Under the pieces are notes generated by a model. It did not search any database. It was not told where the DNA came from and saw only the letters and a program-made list of their open reading frames with translations. A program made the position numbers and the translations under genes. Positions 11,436-21,342 of a DNA stretch of 64,000 bases are shown in pieces. The stretch covers positions 91,842,327 to 91,906,326 of the forward strand of contig CM073891.1 of NCBI GenBank assembly GCA_037176705.1, read 5' to 3'. Within the stretch, counting starts at the first letter, position 1. Each line of letters opens with the position of its first letter. The DNA comes from Molossus alvarezi (taxonomy: Eukaryota; Chordata; Mammalia; Chiroptera; Molossidae).

Positions 11436-12005
11436 TATTTTGTCTCATATTAGTGAGCTTTTTTTTTCCTGGTAGCCTTAGCATGACATATTTTTTCATA
11501 CAAACGTTTTATGTCTTTCATATTTAATGTGTATCTATTGTGAACATTGTATAGTTTGGTTAAATTTTTCTAATCACTCTTGACAATCTTTTAAAAAGTT
11601 CTAAAACATTAATCCACTCAACATTCATATAATCAATATAAATACTGTTTTATGTAGAATTTAAATCTATCTTACTTTTCTCCCTATTTTTCTATATAAT
11701 TGTTTTTATTTTTTCTACATCTTTATTTTCCCTTGGAATAGTCATAGAATTTAAAAATATTTATCTTTCTATTAGTTTTGTAATTATATACATATATTTA
11801 TTATTCTTTACGTGATATCTCTAGAGGTTTTAATAGTCTAGTTTTTATTAATAATTTTACTACTATCTGGATATTACAAAGACTCCCACACTTTAAGTTT
11901 ATTTGTCTACCTTCTGACTTTGTGCTACTCTGTTATATAATTTAATGATATATAAAACATATGCAAATATATATACATACATATATATGTGTATGTGTGT
12001 ATATA
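11436..12005. other. AT-rich unassigned sequence
   Basis: Very AT-rich with TA/TG alternation at 11950-12007. No gene or named repeat seen. Confidence 0.35.
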
Positions 12006-12007
12006 TA

Positions 12008-12134
12008 CAGGGTGGGACAAAAGTAGGTTTACAGTTGTTTGTATGGGAAGTAACACAATAATAATAAATAATAATACTAGAATAAACTTTGTTTCACATA
12101 TTCACAACTGTAAACCTACCTTTGCCACACCCTG
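12008..12134. mobile_element. Tc1/mariner-like MITE
   Basis: A 127-bp element with 31-bp terminal inverted repeats that differ at 3 positions. The left end starts CAGGGTGGGACAAAAGTAGG and the right end, inverted, reads CAGGGTGTGGCAAAGGTAGG. TA dinucleotides flank both sides (12006-12007, 12135-12136), as expected for this superfamily. There is no coding capacity, so it would depend on a transposase from elsewhere. Confidence 0.9.
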
Positions 12135-12199
12135 TATTTGTATATAAATGCAAATACACACACACACACACACTTAAAATTCCATAAGACATTATTATT

Positions 12200-13730
12200 C
12201 AAGACAGTTAATATTCATTTTGATTTATGCACAGTTCTGCCCTTTTCAAACTTATTCATCTTTTTGCATTATTAGGCTCCTACTTCCTAAAGAACTAATT
12301 TATTATATCTTTTAGTACAGTTGTCCTTGAAATAACTTTTCTCAGATGTTATTTTTCTGAAAAATCGCTCATCTCATCGTCATTTTAAGAATTCTAGATT
12401 GGCATTTTTAAAAGTACTTTAAAGCTGTCGTTTCATTGTGTTCTGACTTGGATCCTGTCTGCTCGGTGAGCTGTCAGCCTTTTACTCTTTTTCTTTTTAC
12501 AGGTGTACAGCCCACGAGCCTAGGTGTGTTTTCTCTTATCCTCTTTGATCTCAGAGCTTTTAGATATCTTTTATATGTTTAATATTGCCGGATAGTTTTA
12601 TCAATCTTGGAAAGTTTTCTGTCTGATGTATCTTCAAATACTGCTTCTTCCCATTCCTTCTTGGACTCCGATTTGATGCATGTTAGACATTTTTCATGTA
12701 CCCAGATGACTCTCTTTCTCTTTTCTATATTTTTAATTCTTTTTTTTTCAATTTTACACTTCAATCTGTTTATTTTTCCACTTATATGTTTGTTACTTAA
12801 TAATATTTTCTGCAATATCTATGTGTTAAACATAACTATTAAATTTGTAATTTAATTTATTGAATATTTCATTTTCTAGATTTTCCAGTTTATTATTTTT
12901 AACAGAATTTAGTTTCCTAATAAAACGCTCCATCTTATTATCTATTCTCTTGGACACGTTAAACATAGTTATTTAAAAATTTCTGTCTGGTCTGGATGGT
13001 GTGGCTCAGTGGATTGAGTGTCACCCCACGGACTGAGAGGTCCCAGTTCCATTCCTGATCAAGGCGCGTGACTTGATCCCCAGTAAGGGGCAGGTGGCAG
13101 CCGGTAGATGTATCTCTCCCATGTCAAGATGTTTGTAGCTCTTTGTCCCTCCTTCTCTCTCTAAAAAATAAATTAAAATTTTTTAAAAAATCCCTGTATA
13201 CTACAATATGTAAATGAACTAACTACCTCTGAATTTTTTTAAATCATTTGGCTTTCTTTCTCTCTCTCTCGGTCATTTGTTTAATGCTATCATTTTGTAG
13301 GAAAAGTTATAGAAACACTAGATCGTATTTTCTTCCTCCTTTATCCATAAATGGATTGAAACCATTTCAGAATTTTTGAGTGCAGTTCTACTTTCATTTT
13401 GCCTGGACACTAGCGTATAGTCCTTTCAGTGGGAAGCCTCGAGTAATTGCCTGACTCCTCCTGAAAGAGCCTTAAATTCTAATTCTTATAACCTCAGAAT
13501 TTTGAGATTGCTAAAATCTCCACATAGCTTTTGAGCCTTTTACAAAAGCTTTTTCTTGTTGTCCTCCACCTATTCAGATTAGTTACCAGCAAATGTATCA
13601 AGGAGAAATTGTATGCAGTCTATTGCCATTACTTACTTTCGGTTTGCATTTCTTTAGATCTTGATCTTTCAAATAATGGCTGCTTTGGTAGTCCTGTTGC
13701 CAGACAGCTTTCCAAATGACTGTACATTGG
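12200..13730 (-). mobile_element. Old L1/half-L1 5' region fragment
   Basis: The segment at 12580-12980 resembles the antisense of ancient L1 or HAL1 ORF1 with upstream sequence (coiled-coil-like minus frame at 12579-12815). Positions 13191-13730 could be its 5' UTR. It is interrupted by a Ves SINE at 12988-13190. The call is tentative. Confidence 0.4.
12988..13190 (+). mobile_element. Ves SINE, second subtype
   Basis: tRNA-like head (GGTGTGGCTCAGTGGATTGAG), B-box-like CAGTTCCATTCC, then GGCAGGTGGCAGCCGG and a TCTCTCTCTAAAAAAT tail. The tail lacks the TGTCCTCGGGTGAGG ending of the main Ves type. An approximate duplication (TTTAAAAATTTCTGT at 12972, TTTTAAAAAATCCCTGT at 13181) flanks it. Confidence 0.75.
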
Positions 13731-16700
13731 AGGAGGTTTACAATATTGTATTAGTTTCAAGTGTATAATATAGTGTTTCAACATTCTTATACCTTGCAAT
13801 GAGATCATGTCACGAATTCTAGTAATCATCTGTCACAATGCAAATTTATCACAATATTATTGACTATATTCCCCTTCCTCTTTTTCACTCATCCTCTCTC
13901 CCCTTCTGATAACCATCCCTTTGGTCTCTGTTTCTGTGGGTATAGTTTTGTTTGTTCATTTGTGTCTTTTTTTTTCAGATTCCATGTAAAAGTGAAACCA
14001 TACAGTATTTGTTTTTCTCTGACTTATTTCACTTAGCATGGTACCCTCTAGGTCCATCGATGTTGTTGCAAATGGCAAGATTTTATTCTTTTTTCTATAG
14101 CTGCAAACTATTCATATATATGTGTATGTATATATACATAAATATGTATATTTGTGTGTGTATATATATATCACTTTATCCATTCATCTGTTGATGGACA
14201 CCTAAGTTACTTCCATGTCTTGGCTATTGTAAATAATGCTATAATGCACATAGGGGTGCATATATATTTTTGAATTAGTGTTTTTGTTTTCTTTGTATAA
14301 ATATTCAGAAGTGGAATTGCTGGGTAGTATGTTAGATCAATTTTTAGTTTTCTGAGGAGTCTCCATATTATTTTTCATATAGTGGATGCACCAACTTGCA
14401 GTCCCACCAACAGTGCACAAGAGTTGCCTTTGTCTGCACCCTAGCTAACACGTTATTTGTTGACTGTTTAATAATAGCCATGATGACTTGTGTGATCTTG
14501 TATCTCATTGTGTTTTTGATTTGCATTTCTCTGATTATTAGTGATGTTGAGCATCCTTTTTATATGTTTGTTGGCCATTTGTATGTCTTCTTTAGAGAAA
14601 TGTCTTTCCATGTCTTCTGCCCATTTTTTTTTTTTTATCAGATTGTTTATTTATTTATTTTTGCTAATTGAGTTGAATGAGTTACTTTTATATTTTAGAT
14701 ATCAACCCTTTATTGGATATATCATTTGAGGATATATTCTCTCATTCAGTAGATTGTTTTGTTAATGGTTTCCCTCACTGTGCAAAAATTTTATAGTTTG
14801 CTGAAGTCCCATTTGTTTATTTTTTCTTTTGTTTTCCTTGCTGAAGTGGATATATCCATAAAGATATTACGTAGACTGATACCAAAACAACTTAAATTTT
14901 ATTCTAGGAAGTTATATGGTCCAGGCCTTACATTTAAGTCTTTAATTCATTCTGAGTTTGTTTTTGTATATGATGCAAGAGAATGATTCCATTCAGTTTT
15001 TTACATGTATCTGTCCAGTTTTCTCAACTCCATTTATTGAAGAGACTTACTTTACTCCATTGTGTATTCTTGCCTCCCATGTAATAGATTAATTGATAAT
15101 TGACCATGTAGACGTGGACTTATTTCTGGTCTCTCTATTCTGTTCCATGGACCTATGTGTCTGTTTTTGGTGCATTTTTTTTGTTTTGTTTTATTTTGCC
15201 AGTATCACACTCTTTTGACTATTATAGCTTCACAGTATAGTTTGAAATCAGGGAGCATGATACTGCCAACTTTGTTTTTCTTTCTTAAGATTGCTTTGCC
15301 TATTTGTGGTCTTTTGTGGTTCCATATACATTTTAGGATTATTTGTTCCAGTTCTGAGAAGAATGTCCCTGGTATTTTGATGGGAACTGCATAGTATCTG
15401 TAGATTGCTTTGAACAGTATGGTCATTTTAACAGTATTAATCTTTCCAATCCATGCGTGCTGTACATCCTTCCATTTATTTGTGTCCTCTTCAGTTTCTT
15501 TCTTCAATGTCTTATAGCTTTCCAAGTGTAGGTCTTTTACCTACTTGGTTAAATTTATTACTAGGCTTTTTTTTCCATAAAATTGTAAGTGGGATTTTAA
15601 AAACACTTATCTTTCTTATTGCTATTAGTGTATAGGAACACAATATATTTCTGTATATTAATTTTGTATCCTGCTAATTCACTGAATTCTTTTAGTAATT
15701 CTTTAATTTTTGGTGGATTTACTATGGTTTTTATATATACTATTATGTCATATACAAATAGTGACATTTTTACTTCTTTCTTAATAATTTGGAGGCCTTT
15801 TATATCTTTTTCTTGTCTGATTGTTGTGGCTAGGACTTCTAATACTATATTGAATAATAGTGGTGAAAGTGGGCATTATATTTACCTCCTGATTTTAGAG
15901 GAAAAAATTCCAGCTTTTCACCATTGAATATGATGTTAGCCCTGGGCTTGTCATATATAGCCTCTTTCAAGTTGAGATAAGTTCATTCTATACCCACTTT
16001 GTTGAGAGTTTTTATTATAAATAAATGTTGAATTTTGTCAAATGCCTTTGCTAAATGTGTTGAGATAATCATATGCTTTTTAGCCTTGGTTTTGTTGATG
16101 TGATGAATCACAGTTGTTTTGCAGATGTTGAACAACCCTTGTGTCCCTAGTATAAATCCCACCTGATTGTGATGTATAGTTTTTTAAATATACTGTTGAA
16201 TTTGATTTGCTAATATTTTGTTGAGAATGTAGCATCTATGTTCATCAGGGATGGTGGCCTGTAATTCTCATTTTCTTTTGTATCATTTCTATCTGAGTTT
16301 GGTACCAGGGTAATGTTGGCCTCGTAGGATGAGTTTGGAAGCATTCCTTCCTCTTCGTTTTTTGAAATAGTTTCAAAAGGATAGATACTAATTCTTTAAA
16401 TGTTTGCTTTGAAACAGTCTGGTCCTGGGCCTTTGTGTTGGGAGCTTTTTGATTACTGCTTCAATTTCATTGCTGGTAAGTGATCTGTTCAGATTCTCTT
16501 TTTCTTTCTGGTTTAGTCTTAAAAGGGTGTATGTTTTTAGAAATTTGTCCATTTCTCGTTGACTGTCCAATTTGTTGGCATATAATTGTTCATAGTAATT
16601 TTTATGATTCTTTGTATTTCTGTGGTGTTGGTTGTAATCTTGCCTCTTTCATTTCTGATTTTATTTGTGTTCATTCTTTTTTGCTTGGTAGAAACTTGTC

Positions 16701-16905
16701 AGTTTTATCCTTTCAGAAAACCAGTTCTTAGTTTTGTTGATCTTTTGTATTGTTTTTCTGTTTTCTATTTCATTTATTTCTGCTCTGAACTTTATTATTT
16801 CTTTTCTTATACTTTGGGATTTGTTTGTTTCTCTCTTTTTTAGTTCCTTTAGATGTAAATTTAGATTGCTTATTTGCAATAAATTTAGATTAGATAATCT
16901 TGTTC
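13731..16905 (-). mobile_element. Long 5'-truncated L1
   Basis: The minus strand carries an L1 from within ORF2 to the 3' UTR. The 3' UTR is about 13731-13974. ORF2 ends KYCMVSLLHGI and TGA at 13977-13975. Upstream come recognisable RT-region blocks, the degenerated catalytic box (FVYDII where FADDMI is expected, near 15750) and fingers-region sequence up to about 16880. Multiple frameshifts make it a pseudogene. The 5' break abuts the next element. No duplication or clear poly(A) was found. Confidence 0.85.
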
Positions 16906-17680
16906 TTTACAGAGTAGTTCCCCCAATCTTTCAAGTAACCACCTGGCACCAAACATAGTTATTACAATATTATTGACTATATTTTATATGTTATAATTTA
17001 TTTATATCCTTGTGACTATTCTGTAACTACCAATTTGCACTTTTTAATCCCTTCACCTTTTTCATCCAGCCCCACAATTACCCTACCCTCTGGCAACCCT
17101 CAGTGTATTCTCTGTATCTATGATTTGGTTTCAATTTTGTTTGGTATTTGTCTTTCTTAAGTTTATTTCACTTAGAATAGTACCTACTATGTCCATCCAT
17201 GCTGTTGAATTGATAAGATTTTATATTTTTTATGGCTGAATGATGTTCCACATATTAGCTTGATTCACTAGGATTATTGTATATTTGCCTTTACCAATTA
17301 GATTTTTTTTCTTTCCTGTACTTTTAAAATTTCTGATTATGGCCTGTCCTTTCTGCATAAAGAAAAACCCTTTAACATTTCTTATAAGACTGATTTAGTG
17401 ATTGTGAACTCTGTTAGTTTTTGCTTGTCTGGGAACTTTTTTTTTTTTTTTATGCATATAAGTTCTTTGGTTTATTTCTTCCCACCCTCCCAACCCCTTT
17501 CCCTTTGAGGTTTGTCAGTCTAGCAATGAATTTGTGCTTCTTAATCCCTTCACCTTTTTCACCCATTCCCCCAATCCCCTTCCCAACTGGCAACCACCAA
17601 AATGTTCTCTGTATCTATGAGAATGTTTCTGTTCTTCCTGTTCATTTTGTTTGTAGATTCCATTGTTGATAGATATGCAT

Positions 17681-18622
17681 TCATTGCCATTTTGTTTGTT
17701 CATACATTTTATCTTTTTCTTCAAAAAGACCCTTCATCATTTCATACAATAATGGTTTGGTGGTGATGAACTCCTTTAACTTTTTCTTGTCTGGGAAAGT
17801 TTTTGTATGTCCATCGATTCTAAATGACAGCTTTGCAGGATAGAGTAATTTTGGTTGTAGGTTCTTGGTTTTCATCACTCTAAATATTTCTTGCCACTCC
17901 CTTCTGGCCTGCAAAGTTTCTTTTGAGAAATCAGCTGACAGCCTAATGGGTACTCCCTTGTAGGTAACTATCTGCCTTTCTCTTGCTGCTTTTAATATTC
18001 TCTCTTTGTCTTGAACCTTTTGCATTTTGATGATGATGTGTCTTGGTGTGTGCCTCTTGGGGTTCATCTTGTTTGGGACTCTCTGTGCTTCCTGGACTTG
18101 TATGTCTGTTTCCTTCACCAAGTTAGGAAAGTTTTCTGCCATTATTGTTTCAAACAGGTTTTCGATTTCTTGTTCTCTCTCTTCTCCTTCGGGCACCCCC
18201 AAGATGCGAATGTTGGCACGCTTGAAGTTATCCCAGAGGCTCCTTACTCTATCCTCATTTTTTTGGATTCTTTTTTCTTTTTGCTCTTCTGATTGGGGAT
18301 TTTTTGCTTCCTTATATTCCAAATCGATGGTTTGCTCCTTGGATCTACATACTCTATTATTGAAGCTGTGTAAATTATTCTTTATTTCAGTTAATGCCTC
18401 CTTTAATTCTAACTGTGTATCCATGATTTCTAACTGGTACTTTTTTATGCTCTTGATGCCCTCCCTAAGTTCACTGAGGTTCTCACTAAGTTCATTGAGC
18501 ATCCTTATAAGCAGTATTTTGAACTCAGTATCTGTTAGGTTGCTTATCTCCCTTTCGCTTAGTTCTTTTATTGGGGTTTTGTTCTGTTCTTTCATTTGGG
18601 ACCTGTTTCTTTGTATCCTCAT
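17681..18622 (-). CDS. Intact L1-type ORF1 protein (RNA-binding chaperone)
   Basis: 313 codons plus stop, uninterrupted, close to the 338 residues of human ORF1p. The N-terminal 1-45 region is basic and variable. About 45-130 is a coiled coil rich in Leu, Glu and Lys, which in the family drives trimerisation. The RRM-like domain begins at about 137 with NIRILGVPEGEE and includes MAENFPNL (161-168) and DIQVQEAQRVPNK (173-185). The C-terminal domain holds ARERQIVTYKGVPIRLSADF (213-232), ARREW (239-243) and LYPAKLSFRIDG (260-271). ORF1p coats retrotransposon RNA in cytoplasmic RNPs and acts as a nucleic-acid chaperone. The start ATG is in AAAATGA context, immediately after the 5' UTR. No ORF2 follows. 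Expression in the host is not shown by sequence. Confidence 0.9.
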   Translation of the reverse strand: MRIQRNRSQMKEQNKTPIKELSEREISNLTDTEFKILLIRMLNELSENLSELREGIKSIKKYQLEIMDTQLELKEALTEIKNNLHSFNNRVCRSKEQTIDLEYKEAKNPQSEEQKEKRIQKNEDRVRSLWDNFKRANIRILGVPEGEEREQEIENLFETIMAENFPNLVKETDIQVQEAQRVPNKMNPKRHTPRHIIIKMQKVQDKERILKAARERQIVTYKGVPIRLSADFSKETLQARREWQEIFRVMKTKNLQPKLLYPAKLSFRIDGHTKTFPDKKKLKEFITTKPLLYEMMKGLFEEKDKMYEQTKWQ

Positions 18623-19552
18623 TTTGGCTGCCTCCCTGTGTTTGTTTCTGTGTATTACTTAATGAGCGGTATGGGGCTCGCTGAGACCCGGTGCTGCTCG
18701 TTTGAAAGAATTTAGGAAAAACCTGAAGCAGGATCCAAGACCGGCCAATCCTATGGTTAAGCAAGTGACAACAGCTTGAAAGTTGTGTGGGGCGGGGCGG
18801 GGCGGGGCCTCAGGGAGTCAGCAGGGCGGGGCTACCAGTGTGAGCCAGGTTGCTGGAGTCCCAGATATGGCTTCTGTCTGCCGCCCCCGGGAAGGGCTCA
18901 CCAAAGGAATAAAGGCCTCTTACAGCACGTTTGTCCCCGAGGAAGGCCCCTCTCCAGCGCTCGCTCCAGTGCCAAACCGCTCAGTTCTTCCCTGTATGTC
19001 TCTGGCGCCCCTCGAGCTGCCTCCCCTCCGAGCTTAGAGGGAGAGAGTCCGATAAGTCCGTGCGCGGGCCCTTTAGGGAGCTGCCTGGGGCTCCAGCCGC
19101 TTCAGCTTCCCTGAGCCTCAGTTTCCGCTGGTTTTTCCAGCCAGAAGTTATGGGGACTTCTCTTCCTGGCACTGGAACCCTGAACGGGGCACCTGGTGTG
19201 GGATGGGGACCCCTCAGTCCTCAGGAAGGACCTTCCCAGCCGCGGGAGCCTCCTGATTTTTATCCACCACGCTTGGGTGTGGGACCAGCCCGTCTCGCCG
19301 CTGCGCGCTCCGCCACCGCGCTCCGCCACCACTGCGCGCTCTGCCGCCCCCCCTCGCGCCGCCGCCCCTCCTACCGGTCTGGATGTAGCTGCTTTTTTTT
19401 TTCCCCTTAGTTCCGTAGTTGTACGACTTCCATTCAGCTTGATTTCAGGCGGTTTTGAATGATGGTTGTTCTTTAGTTTAGTTGTAACTTTGATGTGGTT
19501 GTGGGAGGACGCGATACCGCGTTTACCTACGCCACCATCTTGACCGGAAGTC
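18623..19552 (-). promoter_or_regulatory. CpG-rich L1 5' UTR / internal promoter
   Basis: 930 bp, far richer in GC and CpG than its surroundings. It includes four tandem GC boxes (GGGCGGGGC units at 18788-18809) and a CG-dense stretch at 19290-19380. The element start, CTTCCGGTCAAGATGGTGGC in sense, resembles L1 5' ends with an ETS/YY1-like GATGG site. In the family this region drives Pol II transcription from its own first base. Confidence 0.75.
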
Positions 19553-20345
19553 TGTCTGGGAACTTTTTCGCTTTCCTTCAGTTCTGAATCAAAACTTGCC
19601 AGATATAGTATTGTAGGTTTTAGATTCCTTTCTTTCAGCACTTTCAATATTTTTGTCACTCATTTTTGGCCCGTAAAGTTGCTTTTGAGAAATCACCTGA
19701 TGGCCTTATGGGTTTTTTTGTATGTGACTTGTTTCATTCTTGCTGCTTTTCAGGTGGTCTCTTTATCCTTAATATTTGCCATTTTAATTACAGTATGTCT
19801 TGGTGTGAACCTCTTTAATTTCATGTTGTTTAGAACTCTGTGCTTCCTAGACCTGCATGTCTCTTTCATTTCCAAGATTAGGAAAGTTTTCAGCCACTAT
19901 TTCTTCAAATATATCCTCATTTTAAAAAATTCTTTTCTCATTTTGCTGTTTTGATTGGATGACTTCCACTATTCTGTCCTCCTTGTCACTGATTCATTCT
20001 TCTGTGTAAACTAACCAGTTGTTGATTTGTTATAATGTATTCTTCATTTCAGTTCTTCATTACATTTTCTTTCTCTTTGTTGAAGTGCTTTCTGAGTTCC
20101 TGTATTCTACTCTCACATTTCTTGAGCATCTTTATGACCGTTTCTTTGAATTTGTGGCCAGGAAAATTACTTATCTCCATTTTATTAAGGTTTTTATCTG
20201 GAGTTTTTTTCTTATTCCTTTGTTTGGGGCATATCCTTCTGTCTCTCTGTTTTGTTTGACTTTCTGTATTTGCCCCTATGAGTTGGATAGAATAGCTTTT
20301 CTCCTAGACTGTTTTCTTTGTTCATGTGATTTGTGTAATAAATTA

Positions 20346-20806
20346 TAACAATCCTTGTTATTTCTAATTTATTTTATAAATATTTCAATTTACTGAAACA
20401 TAATCATAATTGTGTATTGCTATATATTTTACTATAAATGGAGATGCTTAGAACAAATAAAAGCATTATGTTTTAGACTAGGAAATATGTCAGTGTGAAA
20501 TTTCAACAAAGTAGATTTTGAAGTCCTGCTTAAGCTGTCTACTTAATGTGTGGTTATTATGCAAATCTCTTAAACTTTCAGAACTTTAGTTTCTACATGT
20601 TTAATGTGAAAATATTAACTAGTATTATTTTATATATTTTTTATCTTAATGATTTTTATTATTATACTTTTAAAAAATCAAATGACCGGTGAGTGTGTGG
20701 GGTAGCTACTAAGATAAGGGCTTAGATAAGAGCTTACCTAAGAGTAGCGTAAACACACTTTTAATGAAAGCCTATTCAACTTCCTTTTAGGTTCAGTGTC
20801 CTACAT
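20346..20806. other. AT-rich unassigned sequence
   Basis: No gene or named repeat recognised. Confidence 0.35.
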
Positions 20807-21064
20807 CAGTGATTTTCAACCTTTTTCATCTCAGGGCACACATAAAGTAATTACTAAAATTCTGCAGCATACCCAAAAATATAGTTTTTATTAATCTGAC
20901 AAAAATAGGTATAATTTTGAATCATTCACACTGGATGGCTATTATTGTATTGGCTGTTTTTTTTTATTTGAAAATCTAAGGGAAAAGAGGTCAGTGTCCC
21001 TGACGAAATAGTCAGGTATTGCATGTTTTAAAAATTCTTGTGGCACACCAGTTGAATATTGCTG
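20807..21064. mobile_element. hAT-like MITE
   Basis: 258 bp with 14-bp terminal inverted repeats: CAGTGATTTTCAAC on the left and, inverted, CAGCAATATTCAAC on the right (3 mismatches). The internal pattern (TCTCAGGGCACACATAAA ... CTTGTGGCACACC) fits a known class of mammalian hAT MITE. The flanking 8-mers (TCCTACAT, CTTTGCAT) match at only about half of positions. Confidence 0.75.
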
Positions 21065-21077
21065 CTTTGCATAGTTT

Positions 21078-21328
21078 GCTTATTTATTTATTTAATCCTC
21101 ACTCGAGGACATTTTTCCATTTTTTTGGTTCAGGTAGAGTGGAAGGGAGAGAGAGGAAGAGAGAGAAACATCGACGTGAAAGGGACATATTGAGTGGCTG
21201 CCACCCGCATGACCAACCAGGGCCAGGGACAAACCGCAACTGAAGTACGCGCCCTTAGCGGTACCCGAACACAGGTCTCTCTGGACCGCAGGCCGGCGCT
21301 CGGACTGCTGAGCCAAATAGGCCAGGGC
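21078..21328 (-). mobile_element. Ves SINE
   Basis: Full-length minus-strand Ves. A perfect 14-bp duplication, GCTTTGCATAGTTT, lies at 21064-21077 and 21329-21342. It landed exactly at the right end of the hAT-like MITE, sharing its last base. Confidence 0.93.
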
Positions 21329-21342
21329 GCTTTGCATAGTTT

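Larger units (their letters stand above)
17442..19552 (-). mobile_element. Complete ORF1-only L1 element (HAL1-like)
   Basis: A 2.1-kb element with, in sense order, a start at GACTTCCGGTCAAGATGG (19552), a CpG-rich 5' UTR, an intact 313-codon ORF1 (18622-17681), a short 3' UTR and a poly(A) tail (T run at 17437-17451). ORF2 is absent: the ORF1 stop runs straight into 3' UTR sequence that resembles the young L1 3' ends at 24320 and 26491. A perfect 16-bp duplication, TGTCTGGGAACTTTTT, lies at 17426-17441 and 19553-19568. It would be mobilised in trans by ORF2 protein of an autonomous L1. Half-L1 elements of this plan are known in mammals; the subfamily here is not determined. Confidence 0.85.
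16913..20345 (-). mobile_element. Older ORF1-only (HAL1-like) element, split by a younger one
   Basis: On the minus strand, decayed L1 ORF1 sequence (20345-19569) continues at 17425-17290 on the far side of a younger insertion. It is followed directly by an L1-type 3' UTR (about 17275-16913), with no ORF2 between. Antisense landmarks parallel the younger ORF1 downstream: TGCTTGTCTGGGAAC, TTTTGAGAAATCACCTGATG and CTGTGCTTCCTAGACC. The ORF1 is full of stops. An alternative is two unrelated L1 fragments lying side by side. Confidence 0.6.

Noticed and set aside
14115..14175. TA/TG-rich stretch as a replication or regulatory feature
   Set aside because: It lies inside decayed L1 ORF2 sequence and looks like a small repeat expansion.
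18011..18662. Plus-strand frames of 93 and 211 codons
   Set aside because: They are antisense shadows of the intact L1 ORF1, rich in Phe/Ser/Leu as expected for the complement of Lys/Glu-rich coding sequence.
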